Below are positions 23,763 through 37,700 of a DNA stretch of 50,000 nt, piece by piece. The number at the start of each line of letters is the position of its first letter. Positions within the stretch are counted from its first letter, which is position 1. Below the pieces are notes generated by a model. It did not search any database, was not told where the DNA came from, and worked only from the letters and a program-made list of their open reading frames with translations. Both the position numbers and the translations under genes were made by a program. Source of the DNA: Owenia fusiformis (taxonomy: Eukaryota; Annelida; Polychaeta; Sabellida; Oweniidae); contig CAIIXF020000817.1 in the NCBI GenBank assembly GCA_903813345.2, positions 1 through 50,000 of the forward strand. Direction: 5' to 3'.

Positions 23763-25765
23763 TTTATTTCAAAGAATAAGCATGCTAAAGCAATTGCAAA
23801 AAACAATTACAGTACATGTAATCCTACATTTAACAATTTTACAATACAGTACAGTGGTTAAATATTTCGTCTTAAGAGACGTTATACCATTGGCATTTTT
23901 TTATTTATTTAAAGGAAAAAATCATCAGTTTCATTTGTTTAATTTTGTTTCCATGATTTTCCACTTATCGCCTCTGCCAACCCGTTTGTCCATAATAAAA
24001 TATTCCTTCACATTACTTATAAAACCTTTAAGTGTTGGTTTTAGCATAGAATATTTGCACAAATAAACATACCTTTTAAAAATACATAGCATATTATTTA
24101 AGATGATTGTCTTCTCATTTATACTCTCAGGTCCTATCAATACATTTTGTTTAGTGCATAGCATTGTCATTATTTTTTAATGATGGGTATCATTTTATGG
24201 ATGGGCATTATCTTGGATATGATGAAATGCTGATACATGTACCTCACATTGTTTCAATGTCATTGATCAATTGTTAAGATGTGAAGGATTTGTTTGCATC
24301 TTTTAAAATGTGTTAATTCTATGTGTTTTTAAAAATAGTTATGTAAAGAATACCTATTCGTTTGTCATTCTGTATCATATCATTAGCTCCATCGAGAAGA
24401 TTATCTTGGTCCTAAAAGTAATTATATATGACAATTATATGATATGCCAATTGAAAAAAACTTATGGTCATAGGTTTATGATAGTTCAATTGTAAAATTT
24501 CATTTCTCAGATACTTTCGAGTTCTGACTAAAGTTGCTTAAATAATGCTCGTTGTCATTTCGTATGACTATATGTCTTCATTATATCAATACAATATCAT
24601 GGGCCAATATAAAACTATCAGAAGTGTAGTCTGCATGTTATTCATTACATATATGGACTACATCACAATCTTTTTTATGAACCTATGTATACCTTCAGCA
24701 CAGGGTTTATGTATGTGTCTGCAAAATTCGCCTCCCATGTTCTTCTCGACTGTTTCGAACTCAATGTGTTGTCATTACCCCAGCCCTTTTTAACTACATC
24801 AGAAAAACAAGAGCCATTAATATACAAATAAATATATATTTTTCTATAACAACTGAAACAGATACACAAGCATACACAAAATCAAAACTGCAACAAGAAT
24901 CTCATGAATCTAACTAATGAAATTGTATAACATATTCATAATAATAGTCATTCTCTATGTTTTCTGAAGGTAATGTGTTACTGTCAATCCACCAAGGGAA
25001 ACTGCATTCGTCATCAGAGAAATAAATTCCTAATACTACAAAAAATCTTGCCTTCTGTAGTTTTGATGATCTGATCCATTATCATATGCAGCAGCAGAGA
25101 ACAGTCATCTACACTTTTACCACAGGCTCTGGCAAGTTGTCTGATGTTAGCATCAAGATGGCCATACAGGAAAGTTTCCAAATCAACAGGCTGATTGCTT
25201 ACAATAAGCCTGTTTATATCCTATATCACAAACAAATACTTCGTATTATTATATTATATTTATCACTCACCACCACTTACCATAAGGTAAATGCATATGC
25301 TGTTATTACATTTTTATTATTTTTCACCAAAACAACATTGTGTACATGTAAAAGTGTCTGTTGATGTAAAATAAATGTATATTAGTATTTTAGTTTGAAA
25401 ATAAAAATATGTCACCAACTAAAAAAATATGGTTCGCTGAATAATAATGTCTTCTTTCATTCTTAAAATCTCTACAATATATGAAAAAAAGATAAGATGT
25501 ATGAAGATATGACCCCATTATCAAACCACACATTTGTCAAGAAACATATGAGTATACTGAATGAAGAACTTTTTGGATAAACGGAATATTGGTTATTGGT
25601 TCAATCAATCATACCTTAGGATTTGCAGTTGCACCAAGCAGCATGGTACCATGAAGGATGAACCTTAGTACAAGAGTACAAGATACACTCAACTCACGTT
25701 CTGGATACACTGTAGCAGTATTATCAGGATGGCCCAAGATATGACCATGGTTAGTGTTGTCTTTC
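19454..25765 (-). CDS. RNF213: RNF213-like C-terminal domain
   Basis: Thirteen exons: 25615-25765, 25052-25220, 24693-24793, 24354-24411, 23497-23681, 23079-23217, 22737-22817, 22320-22479, 21718-21925, 20670-20945, 20282-20377, 19904-20079 and 19454-19619 (stop TAG at 19454-19456). Conserved blocks are NHGHILG, FILHGTMLLGA, RRTWEANFADTYINPVL, RITLENL, MISYVRERDMIPLVLSNCEY, TTGGTPDM and the end AVYLWKAIVLELQKR. They follow the order of the human E3-core and C-terminal regions. Exon 25052-25220 has a GC donor. Exon 21718-21925 has two identical donors 29 bases apart. Confidence 0.93.
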
Positions 25766-28700
25766 CTATAATAACATTTTATAAACTGCATCATTTTCAG
25801 ATGGTTTTTACTGTTAATATATTGGATTATTTCATCTATCCTTAGGTTACATAATACTTCCATGTAAACAAGTTAAATATATTATTTCAATCTATGAATG
25901 AACCAAAGGATTTCACATTATCATGTATTGTGTATACTCTTCTACAGATGTATGATAGGGGTGTAGAAACCAATCAAGAATCAAACAGTATAGTAATATG
26001 AAAATGGTTACTGACATATCTGGTGTTCTTTTATTCCCTGGTTCAAGCTTGTAGCTAATACCACCAATTTTATTCTTGCACTCTGGACACTGTGCCACCA
26101 TGGCTGCATTGTGACACTGAAAAAGAAATTACATAAATATAATATTTTTCATAAAAATATGCATTAAAATTAAATATACAACTATTAAAACCATCTATTA
26201 CTGAGATATAGAATACTATTATATGACATTTACATATTATTTGTACTTTATACCAAATAAATTTATTATAGTTTTTCAAACTGACTTACATCACCAATTG
26301 TATATGGGTGTCCCTTTGGGCAAACTGAAAAACAGAATTCCCAAATGACATATATTACAAGAGACAGCTCATACGTGCCACTACATTGCTAATGAGATTT
26401 ACATACATGTGCAATGCACATGTTTACTTTGTTCCAGGAGAACTTACAACAATGTGTTATTTTCCTCTTTTTATTGTTGCCATTTTTATTTGGGAGAATT
26501 TAACCACTCGTCTCCCATTTTTGCGCTTTGAATCCTTAATAACTTCACCAATTTATAACAATTCTCTGATCTTTTTGGAGTTTTTTGAGATCATGAGGCA
26601 TAAATTGGTAGGCCAATGTTGTTTGATATTTTCTCACGCCCCATAGATTTGATTCTACCTTTAAAGCTTTCTCAATACAAAAATTTAAATATTTCACTTA
26701 CCATACCATGCAGCATCTGGTGTGTCCCCTACTTTCATCAAGACTTCCTTTACTTCCAGTAATACAGACTCGGGCATTGTAGGCAGGAATTTATCATGCA
26801 TTACCTGGGGCTCTCTCATAATCTGGACAAATGGCTCTAATGTTGAAACATCTGCGGAAGTGGCGATTGTTACAGCTAGATGGTCCAGTAAGGATGTCAA
26901 CAATCTGTCAACTCCTGATTGTTCTGGTCTAACATTAAGTTTAGTGAAGTCCTGTCCAAGGTTATTGTACGCCAACTTACCAGCCAATTGCTGAAATTGT
27001 CCAATACATCAACTGCCACAATTATCTTATAATCCTAGTATTATTAAATCAAAAGCAAGTATCCATATAAAGGGAGGTAAATGTAAGGCATACACATCTA
27101 CATCTAATATCCTGGAAATTACCATGCTATACTTTTCAAATGTAAGAAACTTACTGATATATGAGCATCAGAGAAGAGATCCAAGTCATCCACAAAACCT
27201 GAGAACGTTTTTAAAACATTGGGTTGAACATGCCTTGCGCTTTCCAAAAGTCTGTGTCGCTCCTTGAATTCTGTTGATATGGCCATCAGAAAATATGTCT
27301 TTTGAATCTTTACAGGGGTATCGACCATTTCCTAAATTGTAATCAATTTTTGTAAATATTACAAGAAATGTCACAGACCAGCTATAGATATAGTATAAAT
27401 GTCAGGCCCGTAGCCAGGGGGGGGGTTCGGGCGATCCCCCATGGCCAAAATTTCTTTCAAAATCATGCAGTTTTTCACCATTCTGACTATTTTTTGAGTG
27501 ATTTTTGGCCAAATTTGTCAAAGTGAACCCCCCTAGATTTTTTGGGAAAAGTGAACCCTCCCTTGGAAAATTCAGGTTACGGGCCTGAATGTCACAGTGT
27601 ATTTTAGGATATGATTTTAAATTTTCCATCACATTATTTGACAACACCTCAATACACAAAATGATGAATGCAACATTGTAAATAACTTAGGATGTGTGTG
27701 TCATTTCCAATGTCCACATAACAGCTATACACTTTTTCTACTTGATGGATGGCAATGTTATAGACTAAACATACATACCTTGGACAATCTCTCCAACTTT
27801 TCAAAGTCATTATCCAAAATACATTCTGAAATTGTTTCCCTCACTTTTGAATATTCTTCACCTGCTACTATGTATTGGTCTGGCAATGCATCATTCTATA
27901 AAACAGAAGCATTAATTATGTCACTATACTGACCAGTTTGCTTGATTTATAATATTTCGATACAAATAATCAAGTCAAGTATTTACTGCATCTGTAGGTA
28001 TGCTTGTGTACCCATTCAAAATTACAGATAAATTTAGTCTAAAATGGACATACCGGGTCTGGTTTTGCTTTGTCTGGAACTAACCAAGCAAGATCTCTGT
28101 TGCGTGTTATGTTTTCTAAACAGCTTTTACCATAACGGTGACACAACTGTTTGAGTAAGAATATCAAAGCACATTCTTGACTTTTTACTGCAACATCAGA
28201 TTCAGAAGCCGCATTTCCATGGCATAATTTGTATGCCTCCTCAAACAATCTTTTCTGTGCCAAGGAGCGTGATTTTTGTTGTGAAACATCATCGTCTGAA
28301 TAGAGATTGTACAACTCCTTTGCTGTAACTGTTAAGCCGAATTGTGCACCTGCGATGGCCTCTAAAAGCTCCATTCTCGGATTACTTGGTTCAAATTCTG
28401 CCAACCATGTATTGGCAGCATCTAGTTTCTCAATTGCAAGAACAAGATTGTCTTTGGTATCTTCATGGTATGAATCCTTGAAAATTAAGATTATTTTATA
28501 TCAGGCAATTCATTTTGATCTCTAATATTTTTAATACTCTTTGGATAGAAGTTCAGATGATCTTAAATTTGTTTGCTGTATTCACAAGTACTAATAAATA
28601 GCCCATGGGTACTGGGCTCACATGGTATTGCTCAGAAAGAGAAAAATGAATGATGGCTAAAATGTCAGACAATAAAAATGAATGAATTTTCCGCAACTAA

Positions 28701-31700
28701 AACGGCAGCCACTTTGAAAATAGGCAAGCTTTTGAACCTGGACTCACAGGAGGGACTTCTGTATTAAAGAGGAACCAAAATAATTTAAAACAGGAATCTC
28801 ATTGACCCAGGTTATAAAACATGCTTCTATTGTTGACTGACTGAGAGACAAACGGACAAATCAATATTAACTAGAATGGCTGAAAATAAACAGATATATT
28901 TTTTGCAGACCATTTTAAAATTAGGCAATCTTATGAACCAGAAGTTGTAAGGGGATTTTCTGTATTGATGTTGAACAAAAAATAACTTAAAACAGGAATC
29001 CTATTGACAGAGGTTTTAAAACAAATGGTCCAAAAGTGGATTTCGCGAGACAGATGGACAATCAATGTTAACTAAAATGGCTGAAAACAAAAAAAAACAT
29101 ATATGATTTTTTGCATATTTTTTTAACAAAATTATTCTATAAAACTACTCTTTAGAGGGACATGCCTTTTTCAAATTATTTATAAAGCTACCAAATGGTC
29201 CAAAAGTGAATTTAGTGAGACAAAAATAAAGGCCATTTCGGAAATAGACGAGCTTTTGAACCAGGAGTCATAGGTTTTTCAAAAATAACTTAAAACGGGA
29301 ATTCTATCGACAGAGGTTTTAAGACGTGCCACTATTGTTGACAGACCGACAAGTGAGCTTTTGAACCAGGAGTCATAGGGGAGTTTTCTGTATTGATGTT
29401 GAACAGAAATAACTTAAAACGGATCCTATCGACAGGTTTTAAAACATGCCACTATTGTTGACAGACGGACAAGTGAGTGATTGCAATAGCTCACCATGCA
29501 CCATGTGAGCTAAAAATAACTTAAGCCGAACACACACCAGTTGGGCATAATAGAACCCCCATAGAATTAACATTGCAAGGGACTTAGCGTTACTTCGTAT
29601 TGCTCCATGGGACTATTTTGGACTTCGCCCCCATGTAAACTTTTTCATGGGTATCATGGAACTTTTGATCATGTGACATGTCAGGTGACTTTAGATCAAA
29701 ATGACCATGTCAAATTACACCATTTCACCATTTGAGACTTGAGAGGAAATGATTGGACTTAATGGGACTCTGTTTGGGAAAGTAAACTACGTCCCATGGG
29801 ACTCCATGGATCTCTATTTGGTTCAATGAGGCAGCAAGTGGTATTTTGCCACATTGGCATATAATGGGCTTAAGCCGATGAGCAGAAGGAAGTTAATTCA
29901 AAGGAAAACAGCAATCAAAAGGACTTGAAACATAAAAAAGTGCCAAAGCTACACAAAATTAAAACGATCTGGCAACTTTTGTATATTTAAAATTGGAAAC
30001 TAACTCTTGCCAAGAGCGATTCTAACAAGCTCAGAATACATACAAATAATACAAACCTCTAGGCAGTGAACAACCAATTTACACAATTCCTGAAAGTCAT
30101 CTGAATCTTCACCTATCAGTTTCTCACCACTCTGGAGATATGATTCAATGCTTTCCTCAACCTCAGCATTTCTGAAAATGGTAGTGATGTAAGTTTTCAT
30201 CACATAAATGAAAATATAAATTTAATTTTCGACTTTATTATTAAATCAAGAGTATCTTATATGCTTACCTATCTTTGAGAAGTAGCTTTAGCAAAAATGA
30301 TCGGAACACTGGGTCGCTGTCACCTCTCTCTTCTTGAAATGGTCCAAACGTTTTTGTTTTAGATTCATCCTTTGATTTCACAATGTGCTTCATGAGGTGC
30401 TTACACATTTCTGTTTGGTTTGGACTGTCAGCTGGGAAACAATACTCACTAACGATGTGCATGAAGAATTCAATACATGCTTTCTTGATCACATTGTGAG
30501 TTTCAACAGCTTCTCTACAAAGAAGACAAGGGACAGGACGTGAACGAGATCACACCATCAAATAGGCAGACACTATGAACCAGGAAAACTGTTCTCCTAT
30601 TATGTTTACAAATTTCAAGAACAAGAAACAAGATTTTTCAAAAAACCTTCAAAATGGCCACCAGAAAACAAGATGGCCACCCAAAAGTTAATCAGCTCTA
30701 GTACTTGATATCCTCTATCATTTGTGTAAATTTGAAGGAAATCCAATGAGCGGTTTTCCTGAAATGGCGATGACAAGATTTTTCGAAAAACCTTCAAAAT
30801 GGCCACCAGAAAACAAGATGGCCACCCAAAAGTTAATCAGCTCTAGTACTTGATATCCTCTATCATGTGTGTAAATTTGAAGGAAATCCAATGAGCGGTT
30901 TTCCTGAAATGGCGATGACGAGATTTTTCGATAAACCTTCAAAATGGCCACCAGAAAACAAGATGGCCACCCAAAAGTTAATCAGCTCTAGTACTTCATA
31001 TGCTCTATCATCTCTTCAAATTTGGAGAAAATCTGATGAGCAGTTTTCCTTAAACGGCGATGACAAAAAGCGGGACGATCACGACCACGATCACGATCAC
31101 GACCAGTATGACGACTATATCCCACCGATGGTGTGATAAAAAAATAGGTGTGCAATTATGTAAGCACAAAACCCACCTAAAAATCAACAATAAAAAAAAA
31201 ACTAGTATCAAATGAGTTGAAGATTAATAAATGAAATGTGCTGGTAGCATTATATTTGCAAGCATTTTTGAATTCATACTTTGACTCCTTCGTAACAGCA
31301 GGAACATATCCCTCTGGAAAATCTTTTCTGCATTCCATGCACTTCATGTGATTGGCCCCCTGACCAGCCATCCATTGCTGTACACATGGAAGACAGCACA
31401 TGTGGTCGCAGGGTAGTTTCACTGGTTCTTGTATACTCTCTTGACACACTGGACATTCATGTATGCTATACCTGAAAACATGATATACATTCAGAGACAC
31501 TCCTGACATTAGATAGAAATATCATACTGTCTTCTACCATTGATCTTAATATGACTTATATCTTGATGCATGAGATGTCCGTCTTCAAACTAAATGAAAG
31601 AAGGCATTAACATGACAAAATGTTACCACCTAGTTGCTCACAATATTATGAGTTCAATCTTAAGTCAGATTTGAATTTCTGAGAACTTGTAGATGATTTT

Positions 31701-34700
31701 GAAAATATAAATTGGTCAATTTGAAGCAAGTTGAAAAAGACCTAGAGAAGGTCATTGAAGGTGAAATCTCAAATCTAAAGTCAGATTTGAACTTCTCAGA
31801 ACTTGTAGATGATTTACAAAATGGTCAATTTGAAGCAAGGTGAAAAAAGACCTTTTTGACCTTGAGAATGTCATTGAAGGTCAAATCTATTAGTCAGATT
31901 TAAACTGTTGATGATTTTGAAAAAAATTGGTCAATTTGAAGCAAGATGAAAAAAGACCTTTGTGACCTTGAAATGGTCATTGAAGGTCAAATCTTAAATA
32001 TACAGTCAGATTTGAACTTCTAAAAACATGTACAATGTATATGATTTGAAAAGTTATTGGAAGTTGTAACAAATTGTTACAGACGCTGATCGCCAACCAC
32101 CAACCGCCAACCAACAACCGCCATCAAAAAAAATTGAGACCATAACAATATGTCACCACTTTTTGGTGGTGATATAATAAACACCAATTAAATGAGAGAG
32201 TCAAAGGCATGCTAGGCAAATTCAGGAAACCAGGGTTCACTGTTTCTTTCTGTTGACACCTGTGCGAAACTACATTCATAATCCATACCACAGTGAATAG
32301 GAGATGGACAGTCAAACCTGGGTGCGCTTATGTCTTATAATATCATAAGTGTTTTTCTGAATCCATGTTAACCCTACTTTGAGCGGTCCAAAATAGCATA
32401 GTCAGAGAACTCGTTCTAAGTCTATTTTGACACAAAATAGAGAGAATAGTACGTTAAGAGGATAGTATATTAGGCGGATATTTGTTTAAAACAATTCTGA
32501 CCCATATAAATTTGAACATTTATTATGTATTTATATACTAAGATGGCATTAAACCTTTCACTTTATTGAAGCCAATAATTGAAATCATTCAAGCACTTGT
32601 GTTCCAGAGACGTTCCAAAATTTTGCACCCTATATTGACCTAATTGGTGACTAAAATCAAGGAGACAAAAAGGTGTGATATTCTTTAAGAAAGTTATTAA
32701 TTACGAGGAACCCTTCAATTTGGATAGTGGCAAACCCGGGTTATGAAAGGGCAGACTGTGCCAACGAGTGCTTCCAATTAATTTATTTCTTAATTGTGTT
32801 GAGTAAATACTAATGAAATGATTGCAATATTTTTAATTGTGTATAAAACTGAACTTTTAAATATGTGGGACATAATATTTGCTTTACATCTGACTTTTAC
32901 AAGTACTTCTTACTTGTTGTGGAGCTTTCCTGACTGAAGGTTTACCCTTTTGAGGTATCTCTCAAGGCACACAATGGTAGGTACCTGGTGTAATTCAAAT
33001 GCCTTCGGGTACACAGTCAGTGTCTTGAATTAAAAAGTTAAGATATATTAAAACGTTTGCATTCTAAGAAAGAAAAAGAAAACTAAGTGGTTTAAAAAGC
33101 TGCAAATTGGCTACAGTATATGTAAAATTCTTTGAACAACCTAAAAATTTAATTCTTTTTCACTGAATAGTGCTTCATTTAAGATAAATATATATATGCA
33201 ACATACAAAGCCCTATAAGACATGTGAAATATGACTATATCTCACCTTCCATAGATTACTTGCATAGTCATATGTTATCTTGTCCATGCCAGGTTTCATA
33301 CAAACATGTTCCACAAAGCTTAGGAGTACTTTCATCTTTGTCCACATATGCCTGTAAAATACTTCTTGTCAAATGTCTAAACATAAAAATGTGGTTGGTA
33401 CCAATTTCTTTGGTTTATTTAGCTTGTATGTAACATGTCTAAACTTACCAGGAGTAATAAATGGTTACTGCCAAATATCCTTTTGATAATACGTTCAAAC
33501 AAACCTGTGGTTGGAGGTTTCCTTGCTATTGGTCTCCTTTAAGAATATACTGTTCATAATAGATGAAATACTGGTCATCATTTGGAGCCATTTGTCTACT
33601 TCTACAGGGTCTATCATATTGATATAAGAGGGATCCAACAATCTCAACCCAATTATTCCACTCTCCTCCAAAAGGTTCTGGAAGAATTTGTCAAGGTAAA
33701 CATTAAATATGTAATAAAATTGCTTTATATTCATGCTAGCTTACCTAATTAAGGTCATTCTCTACAATACTAAACCACTAAAACTCCATAATTTTTCATT
33801 TTATTTTGTAATCGGGAATATTATTCAATTATTCAAGTATAATACACAAAATATTTTGCCCAAGAACATTTTTATTTCATGAGGCACAAGAGTTTCATCT
33901 TGTTCAATCTGTTTTTGTGGGTACATTTCACTAACTTTGCAGTTAAGTGTTGTTTTGTGTGTAAAGTTTAGAGATTTTTCTGGCAATCTTTTTCAAAATG
34001 TATTGCATATTGTATTCCTTTTGCAGTTGTTCTTACAAATTAACATTTGTCATTTCATTCAGTTTCTTGCAAGTGCATGAAATTAATGAAGTGAAAATCA
34101 AATGCTTACTCATGGTAACATTTTCATAAAAAAAAGATAACGGTAATGCCAAAATATAGCAAATCCCATCAATAAGCCATGGCTTCCAAATTTTACAAAA
34201 TCCTTCTACTTTTTCAGTTACAGCTAAAATCCTAAAATACCACACATAAAAATGGCCATCACTTTCAAATTTGGTCGCACACACATACATGTAAATGTTA
34301 TAGTAAAGAACATGAAATAACACACATAAAAATGGCAGTCATTTTCAAAATGGCCCCTTCTAGCCAAATTTTCATAAAACTGTGTGTTGTGCATATGAGT
34401 ATTTTCATATCAAAAATCTCTCCACTACTTTACAAAAATTGTAAAATAGCATGTAAAGGCCATTTTGAAAATAGGCTTTTGAGAAGAACTTCTACTCCGA
34501 TAGGGCATATGTGTACAAAATATGAACAAAAATCAGACTAACAGTATTTGAGTTATCGCCCAGACAGATATATGTACAGACACACAAGGGCATTCCCTAT
34601 ATCCCTCCGAACTTTGTTCGATAGGATAATAATTGTAGAAGTGACCCAATTTTTAAAAATATCTTACCATGACAGGAACAGTACTTGACATGTGTCTTGG

Positions 34701-37700
34701 TAGGTCTGGTATCAACTCTGTAAGGCGAGATACATCATCCAGTATATGTTTGCTTTGTACATATATCTCAAAGATGGCTGTCACTGGAGTCATATGTACT
34801 CTTGTAGGGTTCAGGCAACTTATGTGAAACGCATTTGCAATCATCTATAAAATCAAAATAATTTAAGTATGGTAACTAACCTATGGACGCTATGGACTTC
34901 AAGACTGGATTTTGTCTATCCCACATCATTTGAGTACTAGTATCTACAACTATTTTTGATGTAATGAGTATTGGCTATCAATTTTTCTTCAACATGCATT
35001 GTTATGACTTCAGTGTGAATATAATGTCCTTTGGAGTTCTGCTCCTGGATTGTAATATAGGCTCTCGAATGGAGGAGGGAGGGTTGTTAGACATTGTTTC
35101 TTTTCACGTTAGATCATGGCTTTGGGATATATATGCTCTATTTTGATGACAGGAATACACTTAAGTTTACTTTCTTGCTAGGTTTCTTTACAGTTTTCGG
35201 TCCTTTCCCTTTTGCTTAGATATTTGACAGAGCTAAAGATTTTGCAAGATTTGATGTAAAACTATGTTAATACAAGGGTAAGAATAAAAGAAATGCATCA
35301 GTACATACCACATGTTCATGTATTTCTTCAGTAGATGATTGCTTATACACCATTCGTACAAAATCATGAACAAATCTCTGTCGGAATTCATTCTTATCGA
35401 CATTTTGATAGTATCTATCTAGTAATTTCCCAATGGCAGTTGCCTGGAAAAGTTGAACCATCAGATCTTCAGGCGTCTTTCTCATATTATCTACAATAAA
35501 AACCAAATCAACAGTCTAGATGACTAAAAATATCTTGAATTTTATGATTAAACAGGAGAACTTTTTTGTAAGTTTTAATATAGAAAACATATTACTACAG
35601 GTACCTGCTTCCTTATTTGCTTGGTTCCACACTTTATCTAGAATGACCTTCACTAGCCAGGAAAATGGAAATGCTGACTTAAAGGAATCTCCACTCTGGC
35701 CCCATGTCTGCATCTTTATCTTATCCCCACTACTTTGCTGCTCTTTGTATGTGAGCTCAGTTATTGCTGGATCACTGAACATCTCCAACCAGAGTTGATT
35801 TACCCATGTGTCTGGTGGGTTATCTCTCAAGATGTCAAGGTTGTCATCTCTGTCTATGTATGCCAGAACATGGGCCAGAACTGGACTGACAATTGAGTTG
35901 ATTTTTAGCCAAGCTGCATTTCTAAAAACAAAATGACCAAATCTATGGAATGACTTCCATATATTGTCAATGACAATATTATTATCTACTGTAAAGTATC
36001 ACTATTAAAGTATTATAAAAACCTTAGCTTATTAGCAGAAAATCGTATAATATTCAGATTTGACAACTGATAGTATTTTTTACATGTGAGTAAATATGGG
36101 AATCGTGAGATGTCTACAGGATTTTGTCTATCAAGAATATGCCCTGTAAAACTATCTAGTCCAACCAAAGCAGAACTGCCATCTATAACAGCTGATCCAA
36201 TAAATTATATTAAATCTCAATTAATTCACCTAAACGTTCCACCCTGTTCTAGAAACTTCCTAACCAATGCTTCATCTACAAGCCAACTTTGTGCTGTAGC
36301 TGACTGTGCCTCATCCTTTTCCTTTAATAAGCCTAGCATGCGATGTTTGAGTACAGTCAAGAAGTCTACACCTAAAAGTAATCATCAGTATTACTTAAAT
36401 ACATTACCATTCTTGCATCACATTCCTGCAAACTTTATTTTGGTCCTTTGTGGAATATGGTGTTATGAGGGTTGAAAAGGACTTGTTGCAAGACTTACAT
36501 GTACATTTAAACAAAAATGTGCAAAATCTGTCAGTAAGGAGTAAATAAGAAAACCATATAAGGATCAAAATTGAAAAAGCAATATTTTAATTATAACCAT
36601 GTGTAGTATGTGCACTATGATTGTAACATAGCTCAGCTCAATTTAACACTGACTAAACTGCTGTCTTAGATAAAACTAACCATTGTTATTCAGTATCATA
36701 AAGAACTTTACAAAAACTCAAGACTTACCTTGCTCTTTATTGAGACAGGCTTTTACTAGGTCGCCATCTATAGTCAGACGAATATTGATGTTAGCACCGC
36801 TGAATTCATTCCTTATTTTTTCAGGAAGCATTTTTAAGACTATAGCCTTAGCCAAAGACCCATTATAGAAATCATCTACAAGTTTTGCAGCCTTTTGTGG
36901 ATCTTCTATTTTCAATGTGAAAACAATTGACCCCTTTGTTATATCAAGCAAAGCCATTCCATATTCCTGTTTGAGTGTATCTTCTGCACCATCAGGCTCT
37001 GATGCTATTGCTATAAGTGCTGCTTGATCAAAGTCAGTGCCCCGTTGGGCTTCTGGTGTGCTTTCTCTAGGACTTGTAGGATTTGGAGGTAGAGATGATA
37101 CATGTGCATCCACTACCGCTCCCTTTTCTGTCCTGGTCAGTTTTACATGCATGTGGAATGATCCTGAAGTACAAATGAACATGTCATGTTGGATTAACCA
37201 AGTTGAAATTAGAAAAAGTGATTAATGTCAGGTAATGGGATTTCTGTTGGACAAGAGATTGAAGGGATATGAGAGAGCACTTGGCATTAAAGAATTAATT
37301 AACATTGTCTATTTTTGAATAACATATGCATAATTTGCATATATAAGATAAAATGATCGAAAGATAACATTTATCAGATGGTTTCTGAGTTACAGCTACA
37401 GTGGTTTACAACTTGCCTACCTCTATAGTCTGCAGGAATGTTTACAAGTGAAACATGTTGATCAGCAAATACATTGTTATCTCCAATTTGAACATTAGCA
37501 CAGCGATCAAGGGTCAGAGAAGCAGGCACTTTGGGGATGCTCATAGAACCACCTAAACCATTCAATTAATATTGTTAATTAGTTATTACAGGGAAATATG
37601 GTTTTCTAAGACTATGTAAAATATAAATTTATGATACATTAATCAAAAGTTCAACTTGAATTTGAGAAATATTGACCAACCTCTAATAAGCTGATTAACA

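Noticed and set aside
23653-24066. 137-codon plus-strand frame over the poly-T tract
   Set aside because: Phe-rich because of the T-run and antisense to an exon of the RNF213-like gene at its start.
30867-31136. Plus-strand frame with Asp/His-rich end
   Set aside because: It is the translation of the 145-bp repeat and a GATCAC/GACCAC run, antisense within an intron.
33245-33351. Longer version of the 50-base exon ending at the donor GTGAGA
   Set aside because: It needs another frame and then places a TAG at the start of the RING exon; the donor GTATGA at 33301 keeps phase.
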